This document shows, piece by piece, positions 24,854 through 33,467 of a stretch of DNA of 64,000 nucleotides (positions are counted from its first letter, which is position 1; each line of letters opens with the position of its first letter). Below the pieces are notes generated by a model, which saw only the letters and a program-made list of their open reading frames with translations, made no database searches and was not told where the DNA came from. A program made the position numbers and the translations under genes. The stretch is taken from the NCBI RefSeq assembly GCF_030403775.1, contig NZ_JAQMWQ010000002.1:1-64000 (forward strand). The letters run 5' to 3'. The stretch comes from Paenibacillus sp. BSR1-1. Lineage in GTDB: Bacteria > Bacillota > Bacilli > Bacillales > Cytobacillaceae.

Positions 24854-26053
24854 TTAAACTAAAGCGGATGTTTCTTTATTCCTCATGGCTTGTGGAATAT
24901 ATACACAAAATGGTTCACTCTCTAAATAGTCTCCAGTCACCGCAAACGTTCTTGAGCGGGAACCGCCGCAAATTTTGTTGTATTCACAGACACCGCATTT
25001 GCCTTTATAGTTGTCAGGCTGACGAAGCTCCTTGAATACATTAGATTCCCGGTAAATTTCTGCAAGTGGTGTATCACGAACATTTCCACCGACAATCGGC
25101 AATAAGCCGCTTGGCATGACATCGCCAATATGAGACACGAATACAAAGCCGTTTCCATCGTTTACACCTTTTGGAGCACGCTTTAAGCCATCGTGCATCG
25201 AGGCGAAATCAGTTGTAATCGTATCTTCGTAGTTAATTTCGCCTTTTTCGATTAAATGGTCCCGCTGTTTTTGCTGCAATACCACCCGGCGGTAATGCTG
25301 TGCTGCGGTCGTCTTAATATCATATGGAGCTGTTTTGCTTAATTCGTATAGCCAGCGAAAAACTTTTTCATGCTCTGCTGGTGAAATGCATGCGTCTAAT
25401 TGGCCGCGGCCAGTTGGAACAAGCAGGAAGATGTACCACATTACTGCCTTTAATTCACCAACCATCTTGGCCATATCTTCGAGGTGATCATAGTTGTATC
25501 GAGAGATAACCGTATTAATTTGCAGCGGCATATCTAATTCATTTAAGTATTTTATTTTTTCAAGCGTAAGTTCAAATGAACCTGGTGTTCCTCGGAAGTG
25601 ATCGTGAATTTCCGGGGTTGGTCCATCAAGGCTGAAACCCCAGCGTGAAAGACCTGCTTCTTTTGCCTTTTTCATTTTTTCAATAGTTACATTGTGCGTC
25701 GCGCTAGGTGTCATCGAAACTCGCATACCTTTTTTTATGGCATAATCAGCGAGTTCAAATAAGTCTTCTCTCATCATGCAATCCCCGCCAGTGAACACAA
25801 GCATTGGATTATCCATATCGTAAATTTGGTCAATGAGATTGATTCCTTCCGAGTGGGATAATTCCCGCGGGTCAGGGGTAACCTGAGCATCAGCGCGACA
25901 GTGAACGCATTTTAGCTGACAAGCTCTTGTTACTTCCCAAATCACGATAAATGGGTTTTGATCATAATCAATTGTCTTACCCATTCCATGTGGATGGCTT
26001 TTGAGATTCGGATGCCCTTTACTAATTCCATGCATATTCATCACCAGATTCAA
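24854..26053 (-). CDS. Radical SAM/SPASM enzyme, BA_1875 (TIGR04053)-like
   Basis: This 399-residue iron-sulfur enzyme has a radical SAM core with cluster motif CQLKCVHC (about residues 43-50), GGD at FTGGDCMMREDL, and a C-terminal SPASM-type cluster region with CGVCEYNKICGG and a final Cys. It resembles the AhbC/AhbD/NirJ haem-modification group and, from memory, a Bacillus family called BA_1875. The real substrate is unknown. No peptide precursor gene or haem gene is seen beside it, which argues against a peptide-maturation role here. Confidence 0.82.
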   Translation of the reverse strand: MNLVMNMHGISKGHPNLKSHPHGMGKTIDYDQNPFIVIWEVTRACQLKCVHCRADAQVTPDPRELSHSEGINLIDQIYDMDNPMLVFTGGDCMMREDLFELADYAIKKGMRVSMTPSATHNVTIEKMKKAKEAGLSRWGFSLDGPTPEIHDHFRGTPGSFELTLEKIKYLNELDMPLQINTVISRYNYDHLEDMAKMVGELKAVMWYIFLLVPTGRGQLDACISPAEHEKVFRWLYELSKTAPYDIKTTAAQHYRRVVLQQKQRDHLIEKGEINYEDTITTDFASMHDGLKRAPKGVNDGNGFVFVSHIGDVMPSGLLPIVGGNVRDTPLAEIYRESNVFKELRQPDNYKGKCGVCEYNKICGGSRSRTFAVTGDYLESEPFCVYIPQAMRNKETSALV

Positions 26054-26129
26054 TATTATTTTTTAAAACAGTTAATTTGTTTCTATAGGTTCATTATAAT
26101 TTTATCGCCGGTGTGTGCATGGGAGGTTT

Positions 26130-26146
26130 GTTACAAAATTTCTACA
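26130..26146 (-). promoter_or_regulatory. Weaker WalR-like direct repeat
   Basis: The minus strand reads TGTAGA-N5-TGTAAC, one mismatch from TGTWAH-N5-TGTWAH. It lies 58 bp from a perfect copy. Confidence 0.3.
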
Positions 26147-26187
26147 TTGTTTTATAGGAAACTAGTAAAATATCTAGTTCGTAAAAT

Positions 26188-26204
26188 ATTACAAATATGT
26201 TACA
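26188..26204 (-). promoter_or_regulatory. WalR-like box TGTAAC-N5-TGTAAT
   Basis: On the minus strand TGTAAC-ATATT-TGTAAT fits the WalR consensus (TGTWAH-N5-TGTWAH) fully. It lies 200 bp upstream of a LysM cell-wall endopeptidase, a gene class controlled by WalR in B. subtilis. Orientation and distance are not typical, so the link is tentative. The rest of the 26054-26404 gap shows nothing else I can name. Confidence 0.4.
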
Positions 26205-26404
26205 TAGGTATAGCCTGTTTTTGAAAAAAGTGGTTCTAGCCTAAACAATACCTAGAAAGGCAATATTTCTTTCGTGTAATAATAGGTGCATTCATTACCA
26301 ACTTAGGTATGAACTGTATTGAAAACCATATCTTTGCCATATTAACCAGGTATCTATCTCCTTTATGATATATGTACCAATATATTAAAAGGAGTCGTGC
26401 CTCT

Positions 26405-27166
26405 ATGAAAAAACATCTACTGACCGTTGCGGCCGCTGCCGGCATCTTGTTTACTTCTTTTGGAGGGTCTGTATACGCACATGAAAATATCTATACGGTC
26501 CAATCAGGGGACACCCTATGGAAAATCTCGCAAGCGAACGGTGTGTCAGTTGCTGATTTAAGAGCATGGAATCAGCTTACTAGCGATAATATCTTTGTAA
26601 ATCAAAAACTATCATTATTAGCTCCGCATACTCAAGAAACAACATATACAGTTCAAAAGGGGGATTCCCTTTGGGGAATCGCAGCCCGAAATAATCTCTC
26701 GGTAACACAGCTTAAATCTATCAATAACTTAACATCAGATACGATTTATGTGGGCCAAGTGTTAAAGGTTACAGCGAATTTGCAATCAATAATTCCGACT
26801 CCAACGGTTTCAAAGGCTCAAATGGCAATGGATGAAGCAAAGAAATATATCGGAACCCCGTATTTATGGGGAGGAAATACTCCGGCTGGCTTTGATTGCA
26901 GCGGGTTTACGAGTTATGTCTTCAATAAAGTTGGCATATCAATTCCACGTACAGCTGCAACTCAGTGGTCTGGTTTAAAGGTGATCAGCACCCCAAATCC
27001 TGGTGATTTAGTATTTTTTGAAACGTATGCACCGGGACCAACACATGTTGGAATTTATTTAGGCGATAATAAATTTATTCAAGCGGGATCGCACGGTGTG
27101 GCCATAGCGGATATGACAAATACCTACTGGAAACCAAGGTACCTTGGGGCAAGAACCCCTTATTAA
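26405..27166 (+). CDS. LysM-LysM-NlpC/P60 peptidoglycan endopeptidase
   Basis: This 253-residue secreted wall hydrolase resembles LytE/CwlS. The order is a signal peptide (1-25, cleavage VYA|H), LysM1 (about 30-73, [20 protein letters not shown]), LysM2 (about 80-123, [20 protein letters not shown]), a short Pro/Thr linker and an NlpC/P60 domain (about 138-253). The catalytic Cys is in [11 protein letters not shown] and His in THVGIYLGD. It probably cuts D-glutamyl-meso-diaminopimelate bonds. ATG 26405 follows AAAAGGAG; an upstream ATG at 26372 would precede the signal peptide. Confidence 0.93.
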   Translation: MKKHLLTVAAAAGILFTSFGGSVYAHENIYTVQSGDTLWKISQANGVSVADLRAWNQLTSDNIFVNQKLSLLAPHTQETTYTVQKGDSLWGIAARNNLSVTQLKSINNLTSDTIYVGQVLKVTANLQSIIPTPTVSKAQMAMDEAKKYIGTPYLWGGNTPAGFDCSGFTSYVFNKVGISIPRTAATQWSGLKVISTPNPGDLVFFETYAPGPTHVGIYLGDNKFIQAGSHGVAIADMTNTYWKPRYLGARTPY

Positions 27167-27176
27167 TAAAATATTA

Positions 27177-27215
27177 AAAAAACCTTTTATCTAAAATGAT
27201 AAAAGGTTTTTTCTT
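27177..27215 (+). terminator. Terminator of the LysM-NlpC/P60 gene
   Basis: A perfect 15-bp stem (AAAAAACCTTTTATC / GATAAAAGGTTTTTT, 6-nt loop) runs into a T-rich tail. Confidence 0.88.
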
Positions 27216-27313
27216 TCGGAAAATTCGAAAATTAATAGTTTATGAAATAGGGTTTTAGCTTTATACTAGATAGGTATCTCTTTTTAAAGCTGCAAGCTTG
27301 CCGGGAGGATTTT

Positions 27314-28750
27314 ATGTTTAATTCCACACTTTTAAAAGAAGTATTTTATCAATCTAGGATTCCTCAATTAATAGGCTGCATTGATTTTACAAATATGCAA
27401 TATAATCCTGCTTTCTGTGATTTTCTTGGGTTTACAATGGACGAATTAGCTTCATTATCTATTGAGGAAGTTTCACATAAAGAGGATCTTGCCAATGATG
27501 TCCATTTGTTTCGAGAGATTTTAAGTGGACGAAGAAATGAGTATGAAATTGAAAAAAGGTATATACATAAGTCTGGTGCAATTAAGACCGGTATTTTAAA
27601 TGTTTCCAAAATTAAGGCCCAAGGAACTGAGGAAGAGTATATACTTGCACAGGTTATTGATATAACAGAAAAAAAGCAAATGGAAACGGTTCTAAGGGAA
27701 AGCGAACAAAAATACAGACTCCTGGCTGAGCATTCATCAGATGTCATCGTGCTGCATCAGGTGGATTTTTCCTGCCAATATATATCACCCTCAGTAAAGA
27801 CGGTTCTAGGCTACGAACTAGTGGAATTGCTTGGAAAAAATCCAGAGGAATTCATTCATCCCGATGATATGGAGGCAATGTTAATACAGCTTAAACTAAT
27901 AGGACCGGAAAATACTTCGATGTTAGTTACTTACCGCTGTAAAAAGAAAGACGGAAACTTTATTTGGTTAGAGTCAACCATCAAGGCTTTAATAGATCCT
28001 ATTACTGGTAAAGTGAAGGAAATTGTGACAGTATCGCGGGATATCCAGCACCGAATTGAAACGGGCGAACGCTTGCGAAAATCCGAAAAGCTGGCTGTTG
28101 TTGGCCAAATGGCTGCAGCTGTAGCCCATGAAATTCGAAATCCACTAACTCCTATTAAAGGATTTATGCAGTTATTAAACACAGAAAAAGAAATTAACCC
28201 AGTTTACTTAGGTATTGTGTTGGATGAATTACAGCGCCTCGAAGTCATCATTTCTGAATTTTTAACGATGGCAAAGCCCCATGCAGAAAAAACCAGTCTT
28301 GTTCAAATAAATAGTCTTGTTGGACAGGTGGTTCAATTATTACAAACGCAGGCATTGATGAAGAACTTAGAAGTCAACTTTACATCTATTAATTCAGTGC
28401 CTTCGATAATTGGAGATCCCAATTCATTAAAACAGGTTTTCATGAACGTCATTCAAAATGCCCTAGATGCATTGTCCGAAAAGGGCCGAATTGATGTTTC
28501 TATTTGTGTAGATAAATTAGCAGTTATTATTAAGATTAAGGACAACGGTTGCGGGATACCAGAGGAAAGGCTGTTAAAGCTTGGTGAACCATTTTATTCA
28601 ACTAAGGAAAAAGGAACGGGGCTCGGATTAATGACCAGCTTCCGAATTATAGAAAGCCATCACGGAAAAATAAAAGTTGAGAGTGAAGAGGGACGAGGGA
28701 CCACCGTAATCATTTGGCTTCCCATTCATCAAAAAAATCATTCAAATTAA
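27314..28750 (+). CDS. PAS-domain histidine kinase, sporulation-kinase type
   Basis: This 478-residue soluble sensor kinase has no membrane helix. It has two PAS domains (about 10-125 and 130-255, with EEVSHKEDLA and PEEFIHPDDME), a HisKA domain with the phospho-acceptor His in AVAHEIRNPLTPIKGFMQLL, and a HATPase domain with N box NVIQNALDAL, G1 DNGCGIPEE and G2 KGTGLGLMTS. The HEIRNPLTPIKGF block is typical of Bacillus phosphorelay kinases (KinA/KinE class). No response regulator is adjacent, which also fits an orphan phosphorelay kinase feeding Spo0F. Confidence 0.88.
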   Translation: MFNSTLLKEVFYQSRIPQLIGCIDFTNMQYNPAFCDFLGFTMDELASLSIEEVSHKEDLANDVHLFREILSGRRNEYEIEKRYIHKSGAIKTGILNVSKIKAQGTEEEYILAQVIDITEKKQMETVLRESEQKYRLLAEHSSDVIVLHQVDFSCQYISPSVKTVLGYELVELLGKNPEEFIHPDDMEAMLIQLKLIGPENTSMLVTYRCKKKDGNFIWLESTIKALIDPITGKVKEIVTVSRDIQHRIETGERLRKSEKLAVVGQMAAAVAHEIRNPLTPIKGFMQLLNTEKEINPVYLGIVLDELQRLEVIISEFLTMAKPHAEKTSLVQINSLVGQVVQLLQTQALMKNLEVNFTSINSVPSIIGDPNSLKQVFMNVIQNALDALSEKGRIDVSICVDKLAVIIKIKDNGCGIPEERLLKLGEPFYSTKEKGTGLGLMTSFRIIESHHGKIKVESEEGRGTTVIIWLPIHQKNHSN

Positions 28751-28771
28751 TTGAGGTCTAGAGGAGATAAA

Positions 28772-29401
28772 ATGTTAAAGCGATTCGTAAGCTTAACGAT
28801 TTTACTGTTGATCGTTGCGATTGGATTTTTTCAAAAGGATGAATTATTGCAATTAATAAAAGCAGGCGGCTCTGCCTCACTTCTGATCAGTATGTTTCTC
28901 GTAGCTATTTGTGTGTTTTTTCCAGTCATTCCCTTTCCTGTATTGGCAGGAATCATAGGTGGTGTCTTTGGAACAGCCCAGGGGGTGTTTGTTTCATTAA
29001 CAGGTGCTATGTTTGGGACTATGGGATTTTTCTTCTTAAGCAGGTATGGATTTCGGGATTTCGCGCAGGCAAAACTATCTAAGCATCCAAAAGTCCAAGA
29101 ATACGAGGATTTTCTTAACAGAAACTCCTTCGTAGCAATCCTCTCATGCCGATTAGTTCCAATTATTCCTGCACCGATAGTTAATATTATTTGTGGATTA
29201 AGTCATGTCAAATGGCCAATCTTTTTTATTGCGTCAACAATTGGAAAGCTTCCCAATATTTTAATCTTGTCTTTTGCAGGAGCCTTATTTAAAAGCAGTA
29301 AGCTTTATTCCTTTGGCTTATATGGAATCTATATACTCATTATTTTCCTCATTAATTTTGTCATCGTTTATCGAAAAACAGCCAAAAAATCTCTAGATTA
29401 A
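28772..29401 (+). CDS. TVP38/TMEM64 (VTT) family membrane protein
   Basis: This 209-residue protein of the VTT superfamily, related to DedA, is implicated in phospholipid scrambling or export. Seen are VFFPVIPFPVLAGIIGGVFG, the glycine-rich LTGAMFGTMGFFFLSRYGFR and SCRLVPIIPAPIVNIICGLS, the conserved Arg/Pro motif. ATG 28772 is preferred because GAGGAG lies 5 nt upstream. It follows the kinase by 21 nt and may share its transcript. Confidence 0.87.
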   Translation: MLKRFVSLTILLLIVAIGFFQKDELLQLIKAGGSASLLISMFLVAICVFFPVIPFPVLAGIIGGVFGTAQGVFVSLTGAMFGTMGFFFLSRYGFRDFAQAKLSKHPKVQEYEDFLNRNSFVAILSCRLVPIIPAPIVNIICGLSHVKWPIFFIASTIGKLPNILILSFAGALFKSSKLYSFGLYGIYILIIFLINFVIVYRKTAKKSLD

Positions 29402-29757
29402 ATGACAATTTGTATATTTACATCATTCCGGTTCTCAACCTGGATAATGTCGGTAAAATAGCTTTTTAAAATAAGCCATTTGGCGGGATAGCTATAAATA
29501 AAATCCTCCAAAACTAGATTGGAATAGTGTATCAAGCAATCAAATGCTTGTTTTTCTTTCTTTAAATCATATAAAAGGGCATGTGGAATAGTGTAATAAT
29601 CATTTAATTGATAGGGATTAAGTGGAACAATCTCTATCTTTTGCTGCTGTATATAATTTTTAATCGACTGTTCCTGAAGTCTTTTGCTCTCATCCATTGA
29701 TAATCCATTTAAACTTATTCGGTCATTGATAAAATAAATACCCTTCAATCCTAACAC
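29398..29757 (-). CDS. Uncharacterised 119-residue protein
   Basis: I do not recognise this protein. It is soluble and mixed alpha/beta. The first half (GIYFINDRISLNGLSMDESK then a Gln-rich helix) weakly recalls the N-terminus of serine recombinases, but the catalytic Arg-x-Ser context and length are missing. LNPYQLNDYYTIPHALLYDL is a strikingly Tyr-rich central segment. It converges on the VTT gene with a 4-base overlap at the stops. The frame is long for chance in AT-rich DNA and codon use looks normal, so it is probably real. Confidence 0.55.
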   Translation of the reverse strand: MLGLKGIYFINDRISLNGLSMDESKRLQEQSIKNYIQQQKIEIVPLNPYQLNDYYTIPHALLYDLKKEKQAFDCLIHYSNLVLEDFIYSYPAKWLILKSYFTDIIQVENRNDVNIQIVI

Positions 29758-29826
29758 CTTCTTATTAGAGTGATTGGTATTGTTATTGACAGGGTTCGAA
29801 AGAAGTATACATTAAGATTTTCCTCA

Positions 29827-29855
29827 AAAAAATATACCCGGCCTAATGCCGGGTA
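29827..29855 (-). terminator. Terminator-like hairpin upstream of the 119-residue gene
   Basis: A perfect 8-bp GC-rich stem TACCCGGC / GCCGGGTA (5-nt loop) is followed on the minus strand by TATTTTTTT. No minus-strand gene ends just before it, so it may be a leader attenuator or end a short unidentified RNA. Confidence 0.5.
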
Positions 29856-29979
29856 CCAAACAAAATCTATATAAAGGGGGGCGGAGGTTAAGGTTCTCTT
29901 GTGAACCTATTAATATCTTAATCGATAAATATGAACAAACTATGAAAGAAAGTTTAATAGTTTAAGAAAGGTGAGCAGG

Positions 29980-30165
29980 TTGAAAGATTTCCATTGTTGT
30001 GCTACGTGCAAACACTTTATAGCCGAGAGGAAACCGGAAGGAATGCGATATTTCTGCAGCCGTTTAGGCTATGAAACCAAAACTAACTATAAATTTAACT
30101 GCTGGAGTCCGAAAGAGAATATCCTGCCATTAATGACGAGAAAAGAGTCTGGAGGCGGTCTTTAA
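29980..30165 (+). CDS. Small Cys-rich (zinc-ribbon-like) protein
   Basis: This protein of about 61 residues has four or more spaced cysteines (CCATCKHF, FCSRLG, NCWSPKE), a CxxC...C...C pattern that suggests a small zinc-binding fold. TTG 29980 is preferred since GAAAGGTG lies about 7 nt upstream; GTG 29971 is possible. Its stop overlaps the ATG of the NUDIX gene (TAATG), so the two are translationally coupled. No function is known to me. Confidence 0.65.
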   Translation: MKDFHCCATCKHFIAERKPEGMRYFCSRLGYETKTNYKFNCWSPKENILPLMTRKESGGGL

Positions 30166-30672
30166 TGGGTGATAAAACATTAATATCCTTAAGTGGAATG
30201 AATTTAAAGGAGGATTCCTTTAAAAGACCTTATTTCGAATTAGAGGAATTTCAAGGAGTTGTCATGCTTGCAAAGGAAAATGATTCTCTTTTATTAATTG
30301 AGCAATATAGAGGGCCAGTTAATTCAACTGTATGGCAGTTACCGGGCGGCGGTGTGAAAAAAGGGGAGGATCTGGAACAGGCAGTTAGACGCGAATTTCT
30401 AGAAGAAACAGGATATACATGCGGCTCTGTACATTTTCTTGGGACTTTGCAGCCTGCATCCTGGAGAACAAATGAAATAACTCATGTTTTTTTTTACGGA
30501 TGAAGTTGGAGAAAACCTAAATCAACAGCTTGAAGACCATGAAAAAATTATTGTGAAAAAAATAAGTATTCATGAATGTTTTCATCTTGTCAAAGAAAAT
30601 CAGCTGCAGGATTCAGAGCTTTGCTACGCATTGCTACAAGCTATTTTGAAGGGATTTATTTCAATTGATTAA
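30165..30672 (+). pseudogene. NUDIX hydrolase (ADP-ribose pyrophosphatase-like), frameshifted at a T9 run
   Basis: The first frame (30165-30503) carries a complete Nudix box, GGGVKKGEDLEQAVRREFLE followed by ETGY, and reads THVFFYG then stop. A second frame, 30484-30672, continues with FTDEVGENLNQQLEDHEK to a normal C-terminus. Removing one T from the nine-T run at about 30487-30495 would join them as THVFFTDEVGE into one protein of about 168 residues. The gene is thus either a recent pseudogene, read by slippage, or affected by a homopolymer sequence error. GGAGG lies about 8 nt before the ATG. Confidence 0.8.
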
Positions 30673-30743
30673 GCAGATTTTTTAATGATGATTACCAATT
30701 AGGAAAACTAAAATTTGCTCCCGTTTTTTCAGACAAATGAAAA

Positions 30744-30767
30744 CCCGGTGGATATAAATCCACCAGG
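30744..30767 (-). terminator. Terminator of cotA
   Basis: A 10-bp stem with one mismatch (CCCGGTGGAT / ATCCACCAGG, 4-nt loop); on the minus strand it is followed by GTTTTCATTT, 14 nt after the cotA stop. Confidence 0.6.
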
Positions 30768-30780
30768 TAAATTTTTAAGG

Positions 30781-32322
30781 CTAGTGCTGAGGATGTACAA
30801 TGTATGGCCGCATCATTTCATAATCCTCATGCTCGAGCATGTGGCAATGCCAGACATATTGCCCAGTATAGGGGAAGAACGGAATGATGATTCTTGTAAT
30901 TTGACCAGGAGGACATCTTACCGTGTCTTTCCAGCCCCGTTCAGTATGATCTGCGGAGACTGGCGGGCCTGTGAATTTAATACGTTTGGTCGATTTAAAA
31001 TATTCCACATCAAACGGGCGGCGGTCGATTATTTGAAATTGAACGAGATGGACGTGAATTGGATGGTCATCGCCATTAGTATTAACGAAATTCCAGACTT
31101 CAGTTGAACCGACAATGGGATTTTCGGTAACTGGATCATCCCATTTCTTCTTATCAAGCAGCAAAAGCGGTCTTCCATATTGATCCTTTTCCTCACTTAA
31201 TTCTAAAAATCGATATTTCCATGCAGTCTGTTCCGGCAGGCTGCCAATCGAGTCTAAATGGGGCGGAATCACAGTGGTATCAATCGTGGCCAAGGTTTTA
31301 TTTACTCGAAACTGCATAATTACTCCGGTTGTTTCTGGGTCAACAGGGTCCCCAATTGGGAAATGAGTAGGTGCATCATTTTTCAACGTAACCACTTTAC
31401 CCTCTAAGTTTGTAAAGTCTATGATAACATCGACTCTTTCCGCTGGTGCAAGCAATAATCTTTTCACTCCAATCGGCTGCTCCAAAAATCCACTATCTGT
31501 TCCAATTTGGTAAAACAATTGCTTTGAATCCAAGGATAGTCCGAAGAAACGGGAATTTGCCCCATTTAACAACCGGAAGCGATATTTTCTTGGTTCAACC
31601 TCTAAATAAGGCCAAACCTTGCCATTAACAAGAATTGTTTCTCCAAAAAAAGACGATATTATCGAGGGACCGATTCCAGATTCATTTTTCTCAGGCTGTT
31701 CCGGATATAAAAACGATCCATCCTTATGGAACGATCTATCCTGGAGAAGCAGCGGTATTTCATAAAATCTGCTTGGAAGGTTCAGCGAACGTTCCTTTTC
31801 ATCCCTAATCAGATAAAATCCAGCCAGCCCGGCATAGATATTTAATCGGGTTATCCCGATTGCATGGTCATGATACCAAAGGGCACGAGCGCTTTGCTGA
31901 TTAAAGTACTGATAAATTTGTTTTTGAAAAAAGGATCCTTTTATTTTATAGTCTTTGGTAAACCAGGCATCGGGGTAGCCATCACTCGCTGGTTCTGTCC
32001 TGCCACCATGAAGATGGACGACAGTTCGAACATCTGGAATTTGTTTTTCCGCTCCATGAACGGTGTGATCAATTGGAAAAAGATGTCTGGCTGGAAGATC
32101 GTTCTCCCATTTGAAAAATACTTTTTCTCCTTTTTCAACCTCAATCGTAGGCCCTGGATAAATTCCCTCATATCCCCAAATCGTTGTTTTAGGCAAATCA
32201 CGATGCAACGATTGTTTGGTCTCCCTCATACTAACTTCATAATACGTGTATTCCTTAGATTTCCACTTTGGTTTTAAAACAGGGGGGATAGGTAAAGGAT
32301 CTGTAAATTTCGTTAATTTCAT
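30781..32322 (-). CDS. cotA: Spore-coat multicopper oxidase (laccase) CotA
   Basis: This 513-residue protein, the length of B. subtilis CotA, is a copper laccase of the outer spore coat that oxidises phenols to pigment. The four copper-ligand regions are visible: VVHLHGGRTEP, LWYHDHAIGITRLNIYAGLA, HPIHVHLVQFQII and WHCHMLEHEDYEMM, including the type 1 site Cys, His and Met. ATG 32322 is chosen because GGGGAGG lies about 5 nt upstream; the open frame extends 28 codons further without a ribosome site. It is monocistronic, divergent from the puc operon. Confidence 0.93.
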   Translation of the reverse strand: MKLTKFTDPLPIPPVLKPKWKSKEYTYYEVSMRETKQSLHRDLPKTTIWGYEGIYPGPTIEVEKGEKVFFKWENDLPARHLFPIDHTVHGAEKQIPDVRTVVHLHGGRTEPASDGYPDAWFTKDYKIKGSFFQKQIYQYFNQQSARALWYHDHAIGITRLNIYAGLAGFYLIRDEKERSLNLPSRFYEIPLLLQDRSFHKDGSFLYPEQPEKNESGIGPSIISSFFGETILVNGKVWPYLEVEPRKYRFRLLNGANSRFFGLSLDSKQLFYQIGTDSGFLEQPIGVKRLLLAPAERVDVIIDFTNLEGKVVTLKNDAPTHFPIGDPVDPETTGVIMQFRVNKTLATIDTTVIPPHLDSIGSLPEQTAWKYRFLELSEEKDQYGRPLLLLDKKKWDDPVTENPIVGSTEVWNFVNTNGDDHPIHVHLVQFQIIDRRPFDVEYFKSTKRIKFTGPPVSADHTERGWKDTVRCPPGQITRIIIPFFPYTGQYVWHCHMLEHEDYEMMRPYIVHPQH

Positions 32323-32456
32323 GAAAACCTCCCCTTTTTTCTTGATGTTACTAATATCTATGAATGATTCGAATGAAAAATTAACCATTCTAGGAATAGC
32401 TTCCACCTTAATATAAATAAATTAGGAATTTACTTGTCTGAAGTGAGGGAGTTTTG

Positions 32457-33467
32457 ATGGAAGATATATTCCTAATTTTGGATGCAATAAAGGGCTCTGG
32501 GAAAAAGGTACTTGCGACTATCATTCGAGTAAACGGCTCTGCCTATAAAAAAGAAGGAGCTTCCATGCTGTTTTTTGAGGATGGCAGTCAAATTGGCCTA
32601 TTAAGTGCTGGTTGTTTGGAGACAGATTTAGCTGTAAGGGTACAGGAGGTGTTCGAAAAGCAAAGGGCCTTTACTCTCCATTATGACATGAGCGACGAAA
32701 AGGATATAGGCTGGGGGCAAGGGTCAGGCTGTAATGGGACAATTGATATTTTGCTAGAACCCGTTACCACACAGCTTCAAAAGGATTTGATATTAGTCAG
32801 GGAAGAATTAGAAAATAATACTCCTGTTACGGTTTTGAAAAATTTAAGCAATGTAGGAGAGTATGTTTTTCTTACCAAAGAAGGGCGCCGATTTGGTCAA
32901 TGGTCAGGTGTTATACCAAAAGTTGAAATCCAGGGTAAATCTGGAGTCACGGATGGACTGCCTATTTACCAGGAAACCTATCAGCCAAAGCCACGATTGA
33001 TTGTATTCGGAGCAGGACCTGATGCCAGACCATTGGTATCCTTGGCGGCAGAAACTGGATTTTCCGTTACGATTTGTGACTGGCGCAACGAATTCTGTCA
33101 AAAAAAATATTTTCCAGGTGCTGACCGTCTTTTACTGGGCTTTCCTAGTGAGTTACTAAAAGAAATTTCGTTTACCCCCTATGATTTTGTGATTATCATG
33201 ACGCATCATTTTCAGAAAGATCAAGAGATTCTTTTGTCCATATTTAATAAGAATGTTAGATACTTAGGTATTTTGGGACCGAAAGAAAGAACCAAACGGC
33301 TGCTTAGAAATGAGGAAATTCCCAAATGGCTCCATTCTCCCATTGGCCTCGCAATTGGGTCAAGGGGTTCTGTTGAAATCGCTGTCAGTATCGTAGCAGA
33401 AATGATTGAAGTGTTAAGAAAGCCGGTTCGTAAAAAGGTGGAGTTATTATGGACAGTTCCAGATTAG
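32457..33467 (+). CDS. pucA: XdhC-type molybdoenzyme maturation factor
   Basis: This 336-residue protein is a xanthine dehydrogenase accessory factor of the XdhC/CoxI family that sulfurates and inserts the molybdenum cofactor. The N-terminal segment ATIIRVNGSAYKKEGASML and GSGCNGTIDILLEP are family signatures. A C-terminal Rossmann-like part opens with LIVFGAGPDARPLVSLAAE and ends IGSRGSVEIAVSIVAEMI. It heads the purine hydroxylase operon with GAGGGA at good spacing. Confidence 0.9.
   Translation: MEDIFLILDAIKGSGKKVLATIIRVNGSAYKKEGASMLFFEDGSQIGLLSAGCLETDLAVRVQEVFEKQRAFTLHYDMSDEKDIGWGQGSGCNGTIDILLEPVTTQLQKDLILVREELENNTPVTVLKNLSNVGEYVFLTKEGRRFGQWSGVIPKVEIQGKSGVTDGLPIYQETYQPKPRLIVFGAGPDARPLVSLAAETGFSVTICDWRNEFCQKKYFPGADRLLLGFPSELLKEISFTPYDFVIIMTHHFQKDQEILLSIFNKNVRYLGILGPKERTKRLLRNEEIPKWLHSPIGLAIGSRGSVEIAVSIVAEMIEVLRKPVRKKVELLWTVPD

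Noticed and set aside
24854..26053. Radical SAM/SPASM gene as a peptide natural-product maturase
   Set aside because: No precursor peptide, exporter or protease gene is next to it; neighbours are a germination operon and a wall hydrolase.
30715..31107. 130-residue plus-strand open frame
   Set aside because: Mostly antisense to the cotA copper-site region.
32322..32406. Longer N-terminus for CotA (28 extra codons)
   Set aside because: The GGGGAGG site fits ATG 32322 and gives the 513-residue length of B. subtilis CotA.
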